Source: Candidatus Peregrinibacteria bacterium (GTDB lineage: Bacteria; Patescibacteriota; Gracilibacteria; UBA1369; UM-FILTER-53-11). Taken from it: a stretch of 6,991 bases of DNA. Positions 5,732 to 6,991 of this stretch are shown here, one piece after another. The translations under genes were made by a program, and so were the position numbers. The stretch lies in assembly GCA_023245725.1 (NCBI GenBank), contig JAHFJU010000067.1:1-6991 (forward strand), given 5' to 3'. How positions within the stretch are numbered: position 1 is the stretch's first letter; each line of letters begins with the position of its first letter. The notes beneath the pieces were generated by a model. The model made no database searches. It worked only from the letters and a program-made list of their open reading frames with translations, and had not been told where the DNA came from.

Positions 5732-5760
5732 CCTCAAAATATGAAAAACTTGATTTGAGG
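5732..5760 (-). promoter_or_regulatory. Leader hairpin that could hide the ribosome site of the zinc-protein gene
   Basis: On the minus strand CCTCAAA (5754-5760) is complementary to TTTGAGG (5732-5738), which includes the likely Shine-Dalgarno sequence, with a 15-base loop. A 7-bp stem of this kind could reduce translation. Its strength and any switch are not proven, and no good promoter was identified upstream. Confidence 0.35.
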
Positions 5761-5792
5761 ATGGTAATTAAACGTCGACTAAAAACAAATAG

Positions 5793-5879
5793 CCGAAAAT
5801 TTATAACGACCAACTTACGTCGCCTTTAGTTGATGATGGTGAAGATCTTGCTTGGCATAGATTCAAGTATATGAGTTAA
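5793..5879 (+). pseudogene. Possible 3' remnant of an unidentified gene
   Basis: After a TAG at 5790, the plus strand reads 28 codons ending NDQLTSPLVDDGEDLAWH and RFKYMS before TAA. The composition looks protein-like and there is no start codon or ribosome site, so this may be the end of a gene whose upstream part was lost. It overlaps the 3' end of the minus-strand 106-aa gene by about 17 bases. Chance is a real alternative for so short a frame. Confidence 0.2.
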
Positions 5880-6183
5880 GGTCAATAGAAAGGTGACGTG
5901 AGGCGGTAGTAACTGCTTCTAGGTATTGTTGGAGTGCGTTCTGCTTTGACGTGAGTATGTTAATACACTCATCAATACTATTAGCATGTACCCCAGCTAA
6001 ATATAAATCAGATGGCTCTATTGCACTGCAATTTTCAGGAACATGGAGGTTGTCACGGCCGATATACATCAAGGCCGTTATTTTTCGCAATACGTTCAAA
6101 TCTAGAGTCGAAAGATAGTTTTGCAAAGGGAGGCGATTCGGAGTGATGCTATAGCTAATCACATTCTGGATAATATTATACAT
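5863..6183 (-). CDS. Unrecognised 106-aa protein
   Basis: I do not recognise this protein with confidence. It is predicted to be soluble and mostly helical, with VLRKITALMYIGRD around 32-45 and a C-terminal amphipathic helix SIDECINILTSKQNALQQYL at about 69-88; it loosely recalls small DUF-type plasmid proteins. The ATG at 6183 is supported by AAGGTGG ending 9 bases upstream (in CAAGGTGGTTTTTACAT). No signal peptide or clear catalytic motif is seen. It lies upstream of the zinc-protein gene on the same strand, 139 bases away, so they may or may not share a transcript. The upstream region contains a 10-bp palindrome GCACTAGTGC (6253-6262). Confidence 0.55.
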   Translation of the reverse strand: MYNIIQNVISYSITPNRLPLQNYLSTLDLNVLRKITALMYIGRDNLHVPENCSAIEPSDLYLAGVHANSIDECINILTSKQNALQQYLEAVTTASRHLSIDLNSYT

Positions 6184-6336
6184 ATGTAAAAACCACCTTG
6201 TGTTGTCGATTTTAAAAGGTTAAGCAATCTGTTATAGAGTAATAAAAAGACTGCACTAGTGCCCTTTGTAAACAATACTTGGTTAGTTGTCACTAACAAT
6301 TTTATTGAAGTTTCGTAGCATATTTTGAACATTACT

Positions 6337-6429
6337 ATGTGCTGTGTAGTCGACATTGGCAAGTGGATTGATGAACTCTATCAGGCGCATGAGCAGGGGA
6401 GAGGACGTGAAGATGAGGCGGAGCGGTGA
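6337..6429 (+). pseudogene. Possible 3' remnant of a GC-richer gene
   Basis: The plus strand reads about 30 codons including VDIGKWIDELYQAHEQGRGR and EDEAER, then TGA at 6427. The sequence has the composition of real coding DNA and base composition rises sharply here (about 6350 onward), as in the neighbouring minus-strand gene. The ATG at 6337 has no ribosome site, so this is probably a truncated gene end rather than a small gene. Its family is not recognised. The break would lie near 6345-6355. Confidence 0.3.
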
Positions 6430-6454
6430 GAACGGGATGTGTGGAAAAGCAACC

Positions 6455-6991
6455 TTAAGCCTTAGCCGCCCCCACTTTCTTCACCTTTTTTTTCGGCACA
6501 GGATTAGGCAATCGACGGACATACGCTAAAAATGTTGGCAGGGGAGGCATCGGCTCATTATCCTTCCTTAACCTCAACCACTCTGCTCTAAGCCACTTAC
6601 TCAACATGCCGACCTGACGGCGAACCAAGCGAAAGCCCGGACTGCCGAACAGGGAGGCAATGGCCATTTCAAGGGCAAGGTTGTTTTTAGCCAGTATCGC
6701 GTTCCGTAGCCGTTTTTGGTGGTTGGTGTAGGTAGTCTTCTCCATACGCCATGACCACGAAACGCCGTCATGAACTAATTCATACCCTGTCAGTGAAATA
6801 CGGTGTTCTTTGTCTCGCAGGTCAACGAAACTCTCTCGATCCATGACGCGACCTTTACCGCCTGTGGTCAGTAACCAAAATGTGGCGGTATCGCCGCTTT
6901 CAGGTTTCCAGACTAAAAACTGGGTAACCGCTTCACCCGATAATTTACGACGGCTACGCTGGGATTTCGTCAGCTCGGTGTCGTATTCACG
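6455..6991 (-). CDS. Unrecognised protein, C-terminal part (5'-partial, runs off right edge)
   Basis: The frame is open to the window edge (REYDTELTKSQRSRRKLSGE upstream of the internal Met at 6844), so at least 178 residues are seen and the start lies outside. Visible features are a W- and aromatic-rich section (FLVWKPESGDTATFWLLTTG), RISLTGYELVHDG, a basic helical section FRLVRRQVGMLSKWLRAEWL, a proline-rich PMPPLPTF, and a lysine-rich tail PKKKVKKVGAAKA. The basic content suggests nucleic-acid binding, but I do not recognise the family. GC content is higher than in the rep and par genes, which suggests a different origin. The internal ATG at 6844 could be taken as a start, but continuity upstream argues against it. 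Confidence 0.65.
   Translation of the reverse strand, partial: REYDTELTKSQRSRRKLSGEAVTQFLVWKPESGDTATFWLLTTGGKGRVMDRESFVDLRDKEHRISLTGYELVHDGVSWSWRMEKTTYTNHQKRLRNAILAKNNLALEMAIASLFGSPGFRLVRRQVGMLSKWLRAEWLRLRKDNEPMPPLPTFLAYVRRLPNPVPKKKVKKVGAAKA

Noticed and set aside
6163..6190. Possible XerC/XerD (dif-like) site, TTCTGGATAATATTATACAT region
   Set aside because: The XerC-like half is fair but the XerD half and the central spacing do not fit the consensus.
6159..6362. Minus-strand 67-aa frame with hydrophobic segments
   Set aside because: It begins with TTG, lacks a ribosome site and overlaps the start of the better supported 106-aa gene.

Overview
The window looks like part of the backbone of a low-GC plasmid from a gammaproteobacterium. 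An aquatic group such as Vibrionaceae or Shewanella is my guess from base composition and gene style only; nothing in the sequence proves the host. The left edge is invaded by a transposon and the right edge grades into unidentified accessory DNA.

Layout. (1) Bases 2-1325 are the right end of a Tn3-family transposon: the C-terminal catalytic part of its transposase, then a GGGG-type terminal inverted repeat. (2) Bases 1316-1687 (minus strand) hold a 'mobile mystery protein A' regulator gene. The transposon end has cut off its 3' end, and the Fic-domain partner gene that normally follows is not visible. Its promoter (about 1713-1741) lies among four copies of a 13-bp motif. (3) Bases 1959-3068 are a plasmid partition module of the ParF/ParG type: a ParA-like ATPase, an overlapping ribbon-helix-helix gene, and three clusters of ACTC/GAGT tetramers. 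Two clusters keep an exact 8-bp period, and one of these forms the centre of a 58-bp perfect palindrome. (4) Bases 3643-5391 are the replicon: five perfect 22-bp iterons plus degenerate copies, an AT-rich stretch, a likely promoter overlapping an inverted half-iteron, and a Rep_3-family initiator gene. (5) Bases 5481-6183 carry two small minus-strand genes, a DnaJ-type cysteine-rich protein and an unrecognised 106-aa protein, next to what may be two decayed plus-strand gene ends. (6) Bases 6455-6991 hold the C-terminal part of an unrecognised, more GC-rich gene that runs off the right edge.

How it works together. The Rep protein should bind the iterons to start replication and probably represses its own promoter through the half-iteron beside it. 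The ParG-like protein should bind the ACTC boxes, which are both the operator over the parF promoter and the likely centromere, while the ParF-like ATPase moves plasmid copies apart. The truncated mystery-protein module and the gene remnants show that the accessory parts have been rearranged. I see no complete new defence or mobile system. The strongest unusual signals are the ACTC arrays with their palindrome, and the Tn3 disruption of the mystery-protein pair.
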